A stretch of 64,000 nt of DNA, taken from the NCBI RefSeq assembly GCF_038396635.1, contig NZ_CP121687.1, forward strand, positions 1,984,001 to 2,048,000. The letters are read 5' to 3'. This document shows positions 1 through 7,688 of the stretch, in pieces. Position 1 is the stretch's first letter. Each line of letters begins with the position of its first letter. Under the pieces are notes generated by a model that was given only the letters and a program-made list of their open reading frames with translations, searched no databases and had not been told where the DNA came from. A program made the translations under genes and the position numbers. Source of the stretch: Defluviitalea saccharophila. Lineage in GTDB: Bacteria; Bacillota; Clostridia; Lachnospirales; Defluviitaleaceae.

Positions 1-2
1 AT

Positions 3-908
3 ACTACAGAAATTCTTCATACAGCAATACAAGATACAAAACAGGGGATCGATCAAACCGTAAGCAGTTCAAGAGAAGTTGCAAGAGCAATCAATGAAAT
101 TGCCGGTTCCAATCAAGCCCTGGCATTGGACGTAGAAAAAGGTACGTCGGCAATGCAAGTTATCTCCAAATCTGCCCAACATACAAGGGATACCATAACC
201 CATATGAATAAAATTACGGACGAAGTAGAAATTGCTGTAGAACAAGGAAGCATGGCAACAGAAGATTTGACGGCTAAGTCCAATGAAACCATGAAGACTT
301 TCAACTGGTTAAATGAGCAGATTAAATTACTTGAAGAAAAATCGAAAGAAATTTCTTCAGTTACGGGGGTTATACGTTCCATTTCGGAACAAACAAACTT
401 ATTATCCTTAAATGCGGCTATAGAGTCGGCTAGAGCAGGGGAAGCCGGAAAAGGTTTTGCCGTAGTAGCCGATGAAATCAGAAAGCTGGCTATAAAATCT
501 GCAGAGCAGACTACTTCTATCAATAATTTTATAGGAGAAATCCAGCAGCAGATTAAAGGTGTAGTGGAATATATGATCAAAGGTCAAGAGACTGTGGAAG
601 AGCAGGATCAGACCGTTAAAAAAACAAATTTAGCGTTATTAGAAGTTCGCAATAAGATGCAAGACATGTCTGAGTATATCAACATGATTACAAAGCAAGT
701 TATTGAAGTAGCTAAAAATACGGAAAGCAGTGTAGCGATGGTAGAAAGCATATTAGCTACTTCCGAGCAAACCTGTGCGAATTCTCAAGAAGTAACAGCA
801 TTAACAGAACAGCAATTAGCGAGCGTACAGACCATAGAAATTACGGTCAATAAGCTCAATGATTTATCAAATAATCTCTCTCAAATGGTGAATAAGTTTA
901 CCTTATAA
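3..908 (+). CDS. Methyl-accepting chemotaxis protein, C-terminal part (5' truncated by window edge)
   Basis: The reading frame is open from the first bases of the window, so only the C-terminal 301 residues are present. They form the long helical cytoplasmic signalling domain of a chemoreceptor. The hairpin tip is clear around bases 385-495 ([20 protein letters not shown] followed by [12 protein letters not shown]), which is the CheA/CheW contact region shared by this family. The flanking heptad-like helices rich in E, Q, K and S fit the methylation helices. The sensor and membrane segments lie outside the window, so the ligand cannot be stated. A TTG at 126 is an internal codon, not the start. 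A terminator follows directly at 920-955. Family identity is secure; stimulus is unknown. Confidence 0.93.
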   Translation, partial: TTEILHTAIQDTKQGIDQTVSSSREVARAINEIAGSNQALALDVEKGTSAMQVISKSAQHTRDTITHMNKITDEVEIAVEQGSMATEDLTAKSNETMKTFNWLNEQIKLLEEKSKEISSVTGVIRSISEQTNLLSLNAAIESARAGEAGKGFAVVADEIRKLAIKSAEQTTSINNFIGEIQQQIKGVVEYMIKGQETVEEQDQTVKKTNLALLEVRNKMQDMSEYINMITKQVIEVAKNTESSVAMVESILATSEQTCANSQEVTALTEQQLASVQTIEITVNKLNDLSNNLSQMVNKFTL

Positions 909-919
909 TCACCTGGAAA

Positions 920-955
920 GGACAAAGGTCATAAATTTGACTTTTGTCCTTTTTT
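920..955 (+). terminator. Intrinsic terminator after the chemoreceptor gene
   Basis: An 11-bp stem (920-930 pairing with 939-949, one G-U pair) with an 8-nt loop is followed by six T residues. Repeat copy A starts in this T-tract. Confidence 0.85.
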
Positions 956-1060
956 CATTGCATAGGAAATTCATCCGAATTATAATAAAAAGCCCTGTAG
1001 GCAGAATGCATATTTGCGTATATTGTATTTTGTCGGAATTGCGACCGTGTTGGGAGTTTA
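950..1060 (+). repeat. Terminator-abutting multi-hairpin repeat, copy A (degenerate)
   Basis: This matches copies C, D and E further on: the left arm TTGCATAGGAAATTC, the central AGGCAGAATGCA and TATTGTATTTTGTCGG are present. The right arm of the first hairpin has decayed (GAATTATAATAAAAAG in place of GAATTTCCTATGCAATAAAAAG) and the final hairpins are eroded. It lies in the roughly 300-base gap before the next gene. The rest of that gap (1061-1209) is AT-rich and I see no promoter or gene in it that I can defend. Confidence 0.7.
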
Positions 1061-1209
1061 GGATTTTCAAAAAATAGAAGGTATTGATATTTTTAAATAA
1101 AAGAGATAACATTAAAGCCAGTATAAGTATAAAATATTTTATAATATTATGTTTAGGAAGCACCCTATTTTTTATCCTTTACTTAAAGCCAATTTGAGGG
1201 GGAAATAGA

Positions 1210-2148
1210 ATGGCAGAAGCATTATTGGTAGGAAGACAGGTTTTACTCATATTTTTATATGTTTTGATAGGGATATTCTGTGTTAAAAAGAAAATCATTA
1301 CTTCGGAGTCAGGGAAAGAATTTTCTAAGTTTATAGTAACGGTTATCATGGTTTGCCTTATCATCAAAAGCTATATTCGCCCAATGGAAACAGAGCATTT
1401 ATTAGGTATAGTTTTGGCAATTGCACTTGCGGCGCTGTTCCATATTATAGCGATTATTGCTTCAACTTTTCTTATAAAAGAAAGAGAAGACGTAAGGTAT
1501 CGGATTGAAAGAATGGGTATCGTATATTCAAACTGTGGTTTTATGGGGATTCCTTTAATCTATGCAGCAGTTGGGGATATAGGGATATTTTATGCAGTGG
1601 CTTATATCAGTATCTTTAATATCGTACTATGGTCCCATGGTGTGATGATGCTTAGTGGTGAGAAAAAATTTAATATTAAATCAGTTCTCATCAATCCGGC
1701 TCTTATTGCTTTTACGATAGGGTTTATTATTTATACTACACAAATTCCTATTCCTAATATGATTGTAGATACTTTAGGAAGTATTGCGGATATGAATACG
1801 CCCTTAGCCATGATTACAACAGGAGTTTTTCTGGCAAACATCGATTTAAAATCTACATTTGCCAATAAGCGTATATATTATGTTACAGCCTTGCGATTAA
1901 TTATTCTTCCAATGATTATGTTAACCCTTATTAAAGTACTGGGTGTTTCAAGCTGGATGTCCGGAGCAAGTAATGTGGTGATGGCAAATGTCATAGGCTG
2001 TGCTTGTCCTGCGGCAGCATCCATCACCCTATTTCCCGTTAAATATGGTATGGATGGAGAATATGGGGCACAGATTATTGCCGTATCCACCCTGTTGTCT
2101 ATTATAAGCATACCGGTTTTTACGTTTATAACGAATATTTGGCTATAA
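1210..2148 (+). CDS. AEC-family (auxin efflux carrier-like) permease
   Basis: The product is a 312-residue, highly hydrophobic inner-membrane protein with about ten predicted membrane segments in two halves. The pattern fits the AEC/bile-acid-type transporter fold: an N-terminal half ending near the SNCGFMGIPL segment (about residues 103-112), a central PLAMITTGVFLA segment, and a C-terminal half with CACPAAASITLF. AEC members carry organic anions such as malate or malonate, and many are unassigned. A GAGGGGG ribosome site at about 1196-1202 supports the ATG at 1210. It ends 22 bases before a glycerate kinase gene, so the two are probably co-transcribed and glycerate or a related hydroxy acid is a possible substrate; that is inference from context only. 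Confidence 0.85.
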   Translation: MAEALLVGRQVLLIFLYVLIGIFCVKKKIITSESGKEFSKFIVTVIMVCLIIKSYIRPMETEHLLGIVLAIALAALFHIIAIIASTFLIKEREDVRYRIERMGIVYSNCGFMGIPLIYAAVGDIGIFYAVAYISIFNIVLWSHGVMMLSGEKKFNIKSVLINPALIAFTIGFIIYTTQIPIPNMIVDTLGSIADMNTPLAMITTGVFLANIDLKSTFANKRIYYVTALRLIILPMIMLTLIKVLGVSSWMSGASNVVMANVIGCACPAAASITLFPVKYGMDGEYGAQIIAVSTLLSIISIPVFTFITNIWL

Positions 2149-2170
2149 AAGCTTAAGATAAGGTGATTGT

Positions 2171-3310
2171 ATGCAAATTATTATTGCACCAGATTCTTTT
2201 AAAGGCAGTATGAGCGCCCTGGAGGCTGCCAATGCCATAGAAAAGGGCGTCAAAAAGGTATTTAAGAACGCTACTACAATTAAAATTCCCATAGCTGATG
2301 GAGGGGAAGGAACAGTAGAAGCCATTGTTATGGGGGCTAATGGGATAATTAAGGAAACCACTGTAACCGGTCCCCTGGGAGAAAAGGTTAAAGCCCATTA
2401 CGGTATCCTCCCCGATGGCAGTGCTGTGATTGAGATGGCAGCAGCATCGGGCATTACCCTTGTGCCAAGCGGTCGACTCAATCCCATGGAAGCAACCACT
2501 TATGGAACAGGAGAATTGGTTAAGACTGCCCTTGATGAAGGGGTAAAGAAAATCATCATGGGCATCGGAGGCAGCGCCACCAACGATGGGGGCATGGGCT
2601 TTGCACAGGCTCTTGGGGTTGTATTTAAAGACGAAGAAGGCAAACCCTTAGGATTAGGGGCTAAATATCTTAAAGACATTCATACCATTGATGTATCAGG
2701 AATAGATCCCAGGATTAAAGAGACCCAGTTTATTGTAGCCTGTGATGTAAAAAATCCCCTCTGTGGAGAAAATGGCGCTTCGGCAGTTTACGGACCTCAA
2801 AAGGGAGCAACGCCCCAAATGGTAAAAGAATTAGATCATGGTCTAAGACATTACGCATCCGTTATAAAAGAGGTACTGGGAAAAGATATCATCCATGTTG
2901 AAGGAACAGGAGCAGCAGGAGGCCTGGGAGCAGGGCTTTTGGTATTTTGCAATGCTGTTTTACAATCAGGAATAAAGACCGTTTTAGAAGCAGTTAATAT
3001 TGAGCAGCACCTGAAAGACACCGGCTTAATCATTACAGGGGAAGGAAAAATCGACGGACAGTCTGTTTTCGGGAAGGGTCCTGTAGGGATTGCAGAGGCA
3101 GCAAAGCCCTATCATATTCCGGTGATGGTCCTTACGGGAGGAATAGGGGAAGGTGCTTATAAAGCCTATGAATACGGCATATCTTCTATAATGCCTATTG
3201 TTAACGGTCCAATAAGCCTCGAGGAATCTATGGGTAGAGGCCGTGAACTCATCGAAGATGCCTCAGAAAGAATGATGAGAATTCTAAAAGCAGGGATGTT
3301 AATGAAATAA
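2171..3310 (+). CDS. glxK: Glycerate kinase (GlxK/GarK family)
   Basis: A 379-residue soluble enzyme, the usual length for the family that phosphorylates D-glycerate to 2-phosphoglycerate, feeding glycolysis. The N-terminus (IIIAPDSFKGSMSALEAA) and the internal GIGGSATNDGGMGFAQALG segment (about residues 135-153) are family hallmarks. The C-terminal part carries ITGEGKIDGQS, also strongly conserved. The start has an AAGGTGA ribosome site at about 2160-2166. It follows the AEC permease gene closely and is probably in the same transcript. A short GC-rich inverted repeat plus T residues after the gene (3321-3344) overlaps the promoter of the next gene. Confidence 0.93.
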   Translation: MQIIIAPDSFKGSMSALEAANAIEKGVKKVFKNATTIKIPIADGGEGTVEAIVMGANGIIKETTVTGPLGEKVKAHYGILPDGSAVIEMAAASGITLVPSGRLNPMEATTYGTGELVKTALDEGVKKIIMGIGGSATNDGGMGFAQALGVVFKDEEGKPLGLGAKYLKDIHTIDVSGIDPRIKETQFIVACDVKNPLCGENGASAVYGPQKGATPQMVKELDHGLRHYASVIKEVLGKDIIHVEGTGAAGGLGAGLLVFCNAVLQSGIKTVLEAVNIEQHLKDTGLIITGEGKIDGQSVFGKGPVGIAEAAKPYHIPVMVLTGGIGEGAYKAYEYGISSIMPIVNGPISLEESMGRGRELIEDASERMMRILKAGMLMK

Positions 3311-3324
3311 AAGAGGATTAACCC

Positions 3325-3354
3325 TTGACAACTCGGGGTTTTATGCTTTATCAT
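3325..3354 (+). promoter_or_regulatory. Sigma-A-type promoter for the proS T-box transcript
   Basis: TTGACA at 3325-3330 and TATCAT at 3349-3354 are separated by 18 bases, just upstream of the T-box leader. The expected transcription start is at about 3361. Confidence 0.6.
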
Positions 3355-3361
3355 TAAGCCA

Positions 3362-3619
3362 AATAAGGATAAAAACAGTGAAGAGGAATCATAAATAAAG
3401 TTTTTTCACAGAGAGGAAATCGTTGGTGGAAGATTTCTAAAAGCTTATTTATGTCCCGCCTTGGAGTTCTGCATGATGAATGCAGCGGTAGCTTTGCTAT
3501 CGTTATTAAAAATGAGAGATGCGTGATATTAAAATATTTAGTATTTTTAATATCTTAGCATTATTAGGGTGGTACCGCCGATAACCTCGGTCCCTTTCTG
3601 GGATGGAGGTTTTTTTATT
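3362..3619 (+). promoter_or_regulatory. T-box leader controlling prolyl-tRNA synthetase
   Basis: The leader between glxK and proS has the canonical T-box core AGGGTGGTACCGC (about 3565-3577), which pairs with the tRNA acceptor end in the antiterminator. It is followed by a terminator (AACCTC at 3583-3588 pairing with GAGGTT at about 3606-3611, then a T run). Stem I features are visible: the AGAGAG and GGTGG segments at about 3409-3429. The probable specifier is CCC (Pro) at 3455-3457, followed by a purine and CCTTGGAG as in many T-boxes. Uncharged tRNA-Pro would favour antitermination and raise proS expression. The specifier assignment comes from pattern and context, not from a folded model. 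Confidence 0.9.
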
Positions 3620-3655
3620 TGCTATCTTATAAAAAAATAAAGAAGGGAAATGAAT

Positions 3656-5092
3656 ATGGGAAAAGATAAGAAATTCGTTCAAGAAATAACCGATATGGAA
3701 AAAGACTTTCCACAATGGTATACCGATGTGGTTAAAAAAGCAGAACTAATAGACTACTCCAGTGTCAGAGGATGTATGATTCTCCAGCCTTACGGCTATG
3801 CCATTTGGGAACTGATTCAAAGCCAATTGGATAAGCGTTTTAAAGAAACAGGCCATAAGAATGTTTATATGCCTATGTTTATTCCAGAAAGTCTGCTTCA
3901 AAGAGAAAAAGACCATGTTGAAGGTTTTGCGCCAGAAGTTGCCTGGGTTACCCATGGGGGAAGTGAAAAGTTAACCGAACGCCTTTGTGTCAGACCGACA
4001 TCCGAAACCCTGTTTTGTGAACACTATGCCAATGTGATTCAATCCTACAGGGATTTGCCAAAGTTATACAATCAATGGTGTTCCGTTGTGCGTTGGGAAA
4101 AGACCACAAGACCTTTCTTAAGAACTTTGGAATTCTTATGGCAGGAAGGCCATACAGCCCATGCAACAGCTGAAGAAGCTCAGGAAGAAACCATTAAAAT
4201 GTTAAATGTTTATGCAGAGTTTTGTGAAAATATCCTTGCCATTCCTGTAGTTAAAGGGAAGAAAACCGATAAAGAAAAATTTGCAGGGGCACAGGCAACT
4301 TATACCATAGAAAGCTTAATGCATGACGGAAAAGCTCTGCAATCCGGTACCAGCCATAACTTTGGAGACGGTTTTGCAAAAGCCTTTGGCATCCAATATA
4401 CAGACAAAAACAATGAATTAAAATATGTTCATCAAACCTCCTGGGGAATGACCACAAGATTAATCGGTGCAGTGATCATGGTTCATGGGGACAACAGCGG
4501 TTTGGTACTTCCTCCAAGAATTGCACCAACACAGCTCATCATTATTCCTATTGCTGCTCATAAAGAAGGGGTACTTGAAAAAGCCCGTGAATTAAAGGAC
4601 AGACTTTCTTCCATCGTAAGGGTAGACTTAGATGACAGTGACAAAATGCCCGGATGGAAATTCAGCGAATATGAAATGAAAGGGGTTCCTTTCCGTTTAG
4701 AAATAGGACCAAAGGATATCGAAAACAACCAAGTGGTATTGGTAAGAAGAGATACAAGAGAAAAAATCGTTGTTTCTATGGATGAATTAGAAACAAAAAT
4801 ACCTGAACTTATGGATACCCTTCAAAAAGACTTATTAGAAAAAGCAAGAGCTATGAGAGATGCAAAAACCTATGTTGCAACGAATTTTGAAGAATTTAAG
4901 ACTATCGTAGCCAATACCCCAGGCTTTATCAAAGCAATGTGGTGCGGAGACGAAGAATGCGAAAATAAAATTAAAGAAGAAACAGGTGCTACCTCCAGAT
5001 GTATTCCTTTTGAGCAGGAAAAAGTAGCAGATACATGCGTATGCTGCGGAAAGCCTGCAAAAGATATGTTATACTGGGGTAAGGCATATTAA
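3656..5092 (+). CDS. proS: Prolyl-tRNA synthetase, archaeal/eukaryote-type (short form)
   Basis: This class II synthetase charges tRNA-Pro with proline in the cytoplasm. Its length of about 478 residues and its sequence match the short ProRS type also found in archaea and eukaryotes, which lacks the editing insertion of the long bacterial type. The N-terminus reads [20 protein letters not shown]; motif 2 and 3 regions include [20 protein letters not shown] and the [10 protein letters not shown] segment. The C-terminal zinc-type domain has cysteines in MWCGDEEC and CVCCGK, and the chain ends in Tyr, typical of this type. Of two ATGs (3650 and 3656) the second lies about 8 bases from the AGAAGGG ribosome site and is preferred. 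It is regulated by the upstream T-box. Confidence 0.95.
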   Translation: MGKDKKFVQEITDMEKDFPQWYTDVVKKAELIDYSSVRGCMILQPYGYAIWELIQSQLDKRFKETGHKNVYMPMFIPESLLQREKDHVEGFAPEVAWVTHGGSEKLTERLCVRPTSETLFCEHYANVIQSYRDLPKLYNQWCSVVRWEKTTRPFLRTLEFLWQEGHTAHATAEEAQEETIKMLNVYAEFCENILAIPVVKGKKTDKEKFAGAQATYTIESLMHDGKALQSGTSHNFGDGFAKAFGIQYTDKNNELKYVHQTSWGMTTRLIGAVIMVHGDNSGLVLPPRIAPTQLIIIPIAAHKEGVLEKARELKDRLSSIVRVDLDDSDKMPGWKFSEYEMKGVPFRLEIGPKDIENNQVVLVRRDTREKIVVSMDELETKIPELMDTLQKDLLEKARAMRDAKTYVATNFEEFKTIVANTPGFIKAMWCGDEECENKIKEETGATSRCIPFEQEKVADTCVCCGKPAKDMLYWGKAY

Positions 5093-5100
5093 AAAAACGA

Positions 5101-5157
5101 AAAGTATGTATGAGAAAAATAATGTATTCATTATTTTAGCTCGTACATACTTTTTTC
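5101..5157 (+). terminator. Bidirectional compound terminator between proS and the converging SLH gene
   Basis: The outer stem AAGTATGTATGAG / CTCGTACATACTT is followed by six T residues. An inner perfect stem AAAATAATG / CATTATTTT sits in its loop. The opposite strand also ends in a T-rich run, so it can serve the minus-strand SLH gene. Confidence 0.85.
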
Positions 5158-5243
5158 TTATTTTATGGAATTTCTGTGACGATGCAAATATACTCTATGT
5201 ATCTTTTAAAATTTAAGTATTTGATTTTAACTTTTAATCTTTA

Positions 5244-6293
5244 TTATTTAGCACCAATTTTAGCAATCAGGATATCAATACCTTCTGTGTTTCTATTGAT
5301 AGAAGTTTTTCTTTTGTCATAAGTACCTTTATGTGTATATTTAAGAACTGGTGCATCCCACATCTTTAAAGATGCTTCATAAACTTTTTCATAGTCGGTA
5401 GGATATACAAGCTTTAAAGTATCTTTGAAAGCTTTTAAACTATTAGCATCTTTTTGAGACAAACATATTAAATAGTCTCCTTCCTCTAAGTAATCAATAG
5501 AGCAAAAGCTTATTGCCCAAGAATCTTTCTTATTTGTTGGCTTATTAGTAGGATGAAACCTTACTTCTCCATCCACTATTACAGTTGCATTATTAGGATA
5601 TAGAGCTAAAAATTTATTTAAAAGAACATCGCCTGCATCTTCCCTAACAATTGTCTTAACCTCTGGAATTTGCCTTTGATTAGGTTCTAGTATTCTAATA
5701 ATAACTGTACAAGCTTCTGCTCTTGTTAAACTATTATTTGGCTTAAAGTTATTATCAGGATAGCCGGCAATGATACCATTGGTATAGGCTGTTAGAACAT
5801 AAGATTTATAATCTGTGCTAATCTTTGAGTAGTCTCTAATCTGATCAATGTATACTTGTGACCTCGTTAATTCTTCTTTCTTTACCTTTGTAGCAGTAAG
5901 AACAGCTATTTTAGCCATTTCCTGTCTAGTAATAGAAACATTTAGCTTACTACCTTGGAAATTACTTTTTTCAGCTTCCTCAATAATTCCTAATTCTAAT
6001 GCTTTTTTAACATAATTGTCTGCCCAGTGGCTAGTTTTTGAATCCTCTACTTTTAAGCCTAGAGAGCCAACTACGGTTTTAATAAACTCTGCTCTACTCA
6101 TGTTTTGTCCAGGCTTAAATGTTTCATCGGGATATCCGCCGATCCCACCTAATTCGACCAGCCTTGTTACGGTACCGGCATACCAGTCCGAAGCACTTAC
6201 ATCTTTAAAGTTTATATCTGCTGCATGTACTTGTACCATCATGCCTAAGGATATGATGAATGTCAAGATTGCCGCAACCCTTTTCTTCTGCAT
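5244..6293 (-). CDS. Secreted protein with three SLH domains and an unassigned C-terminal domain
   Basis: The 349-residue product has a signal peptide (MQKKRVAAILTFIISLGMMV, cleavage probably after VHA). Three S-layer homology repeats follow at roughly residues 28-75, 85-140 and 145-200, with typical signatures such as GGYPDETFKPGQNMSRAEF and GYPDNNFKPNNSLTRAEA. SLH domains bind secondary cell-wall polymers, so the protein should be held on the outside of the wall. The C-terminal 145 residues (about 205-349) contain no domain I recognise; they are mixed alpha/beta in character with several Trp and Tyr residues. An AGGAGGA ribosome site precedes the ATG. It is a monocistronic minus-strand gene between a divergent arsC and a convergent proS. 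Confidence 0.88.
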   Translation of the reverse strand: MQKKRVAAILTFIISLGMMVQVHAADINFKDVSASDWYAGTVTRLVELGGIGGYPDETFKPGQNMSRAEFIKTVVGSLGLKVEDSKTSHWADNYVKKALELGIIEEAEKSNFQGSKLNVSITRQEMAKIAVLTATKVKKEELTRSQVYIDQIRDYSKISTDYKSYVLTAYTNGIIAGYPDNNFKPNNSLTRAEACTVIIRILEPNQRQIPEVKTIVREDAGDVLLNKFLALYPNNATVIVDGEVRFHPTNKPTNKKDSWAISFCSIDYLEEGDYLICLSQKDANSLKAFKDTLKLVYPTDYEKVYEASLKMWDAPVLKYTHKGTYDKRKTSINRNTEGIDILIAKIGAK

Positions 6294-6336
6294 TGTTCTT
6301 CCTCCTAGTTTATTTAAAATTTATAATTTTAGGTAT

Positions 6337-6345
6337 ATTATAGCA
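6337..6345 (-). promoter_or_regulatory. Extended -10 promoter element for the SLH gene
   Basis: On the minus strand TGCTATAAT, a perfect extended -10 element, lies about 45 bases upstream of the ATG at 6293. No good -35 hexamer is present, as is common for extended -10 promoters. Confidence 0.45.
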
Positions 6346-6469
6346 CAATTTAGATAGACTTTATGGAAAATATTATGAAAAAGATAGATTTTCTTAATGA
6401 TTTTATAGAAAGAAATAAGTAAAATAATATTAAACTCAAAAGAATGATTAATAAGAGAGGGAAAGAAAA

Positions 6470-6862
6470 ATGAAAAAGAAGGTTGCCTTTATATGTGTCC
6501 ATAATTCATGTCGTTCCCAAATGGCAGAAGCTTGGGCAAAAAAGTTAGGCAGTGACGTATTAGAAGTGTATTCCGCAGGGACAGAAGAATATCCCGAGGT
6601 AAAGCCCTTGGCAGTAAAGGTCATGGAAGAAGAGGGGATAGATATGAGTAGTCATTATCCTAAATTACTCAGAGATATTCCTGGAGAAGTCGATTATCTG
6701 ATTACTATGGGGTGTAATGTAGAGTGCCCATATATACCCTGTAGTTATAGAGAAGATTGGGGGCTAGAAGACCCTTCCGGAGGCCCTATAGAAGCGTATA
6801 GGGAAACAAGAAAGTTGATTAAGGATAAGGTAGAAGATTTAATTAAAAAAATTAACAAATAA
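6470..6862 (+). CDS. arsC: Arsenate reductase, thioredoxin-coupled (LMW protein tyrosine phosphatase fold)
   Basis: A 130-residue cytoplasmic enzyme of the ArsC family related to low-molecular-weight tyrosine phosphatases. The phosphate loop CVHNSCR (residues 10-16, C-x5-R) is followed by SQMAEAW as in Gram-positive ArsC. Later cysteines in MGCNVECPYIPC (about residues 80-91) match the redox cysteines that relay the disulfide to thioredoxin, separating it from simple phosphatases. An EDWGLEDPSGG segment supplies the general acid Asp. It should reduce arsenate to arsenite. No arsR, arsB or acr3 gene is adjacent, so it is an isolated copy. A GAGGGAAAG ribosome site precedes the ATG. Confidence 0.9.
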   Translation: MKKKVAFICVHNSCRSQMAEAWAKKLGSDVLEVYSAGTEEYPEVKPLAVKVMEEEGIDMSSHYPKLLRDIPGEVDYLITMGCNVECPYIPCSYREDWGLEDPSGGPIEAYRETRKLIKDKVEDLIKKINK

Positions 6863-6950
6863 AATCTTATTTATATCAATAACTATAATTCAATAAATTT
6901 TTAGGAAAACACAATTTGCTTTGTTATGGATGTTAATATAATATTATAGA

Positions 6951-7054
6951 AGAAGACTTGCTCGTAGAGCAACGAGCAAGGTAAAATAAAAAAAGCTCAC
7001 CGAGAAGATCTGTTCGTAGAGCCATGAGCAGGGTAAAATAAAGAAAGCTCACAA
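6951..7054 (+). repeat. Tandem 52-bp direct repeat, two units, each a hairpin
   Basis: Units at 6951-7002 and 7003-7054 share about 80% identity. Each has a stem-loop: TTGCTCG/CGAGCAA in unit 1 and CTGTTCG/TGAGCAG in unit 2, where the outer pair changes from T-A to C-G, a compensatory change. Each unit is followed by GGTAAAATAAA and AAAGCTCAC. A partial third unit (AGAAGA) runs into the terminator at 7060. A TATAAT lies just upstream at 6937-6942, but its only -35 candidate is spaced 15 bases away. The repeat occupies most of the 228-base gap between arsC and the converging stress-protein gene. Confidence 0.75.
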
Positions 7055-7059
7055 AGAAG

Positions 7060-7088
7060 AATAGCCCCATATTTTAGGGGCTATTTTA
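7060..7088. terminator. Intrinsic terminator between arsC region and the stress-protein gene
   Basis: An 8-bp stem ATAGCCCC / GGGGCTAT (7061-7068 and 7077-7084) with an AT-rich loop is followed by TTTTAGTTT on the + strand. It lies just after the minus-strand stop codon and may serve both directions. Confidence 0.75.
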
Positions 7089-7090
7089 GT

Positions 7091-7567
7091 TTAATGTACC
7101 TCTACATCAAATCCTCCAAAGTTTTTAAGGATATCTGTAACGGCGTCTACGTTTTCGTCTGTAGCTTTTGTAGTCAGAATGACTTTACCTTCTCTTAAAC
7201 CTTGTTCATAACGTGGGGTGGCGCTTTCCGGGATACCCAGGTCAATAAGTCCTCCTACGATGCCACCGGTGATTGCGCCGGACAGTAAACCGGCGATGGG
7301 GCCTGCTGCTGCAATGACTCCAAGACCGGGAACAACAAAGGAACCGGCTCCTATTAAAAGTCCTGCAAGACCACCCAGGACGCTCCCTGTGGTAACACCG
7401 TCGGAGATATTATCGTTGGTCATCTGATCTCCTTCCGTATTGTTTTCAGCTCCATCTTTAGCAACAATCGAGATATCGTCCATACGAAGATTTTGACTTC
7501 TTAATTCATAAGCTGCATTTTCAGCGTCTTGCCTGGTATCAAACAGTGCAATTACGGTTTTATCCAT
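7091..7567 (-). CDS. General stress protein 17M-like protein with Gly-rich hydrophobic core
   Basis: A 158-residue protein. The N-terminal part (MDKTVIALFDTRQDAENAAYELR) is a ferredoxin-like domain as seen in GSP17M/YflT-type stress proteins. A very Gly/Ala-rich hydrophobic stretch follows (about residues 60-110, with GSVLGGLAGLLIGAG and GPIAGLLSGAITGG). The C-terminus returns to a short alpha/beta segment (KVILTTKATDENVDAVTDILK). The Gly-rich part could insert in or lie on a membrane. The start at 7567 is chosen because AAAGGAGG lies 8 bases upstream; the in-frame ATG at 7585 overlaps that ribosome site and cannot be the true start. Biochemical role is not known. Confidence 0.75.
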   Translation of the reverse strand: MDKTVIALFDTRQDAENAAYELRSQNLRMDDISIVAKDGAENNTEGDQMTNDNISDGVTTGSVLGGLAGLLIGAGSFVVPGLGVIAAAGPIAGLLSGAITGGIVGGLIDLGIPESATPRYEQGLREGKVILTTKATDENVDAVTDILKNFGGFDVEVH

Positions 7568-7688
7568 GATATAGCCTCCTTTCATCCATAGTTTAAGTTA
7601 TTTCCATAAATTTATTCATGGATGCTTTTAAAATTTGGAAAACTAATATAATATATAAATGAATATGGAGAACTTTTGGAGGTATTCA

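Noticed and set aside
909-1163. 84-codon minus-strand open frame after the chemoreceptor gene
   Set aside because: It spans the terminator and repeat copy A, has no ribosome site and a composition unlike the real genes.
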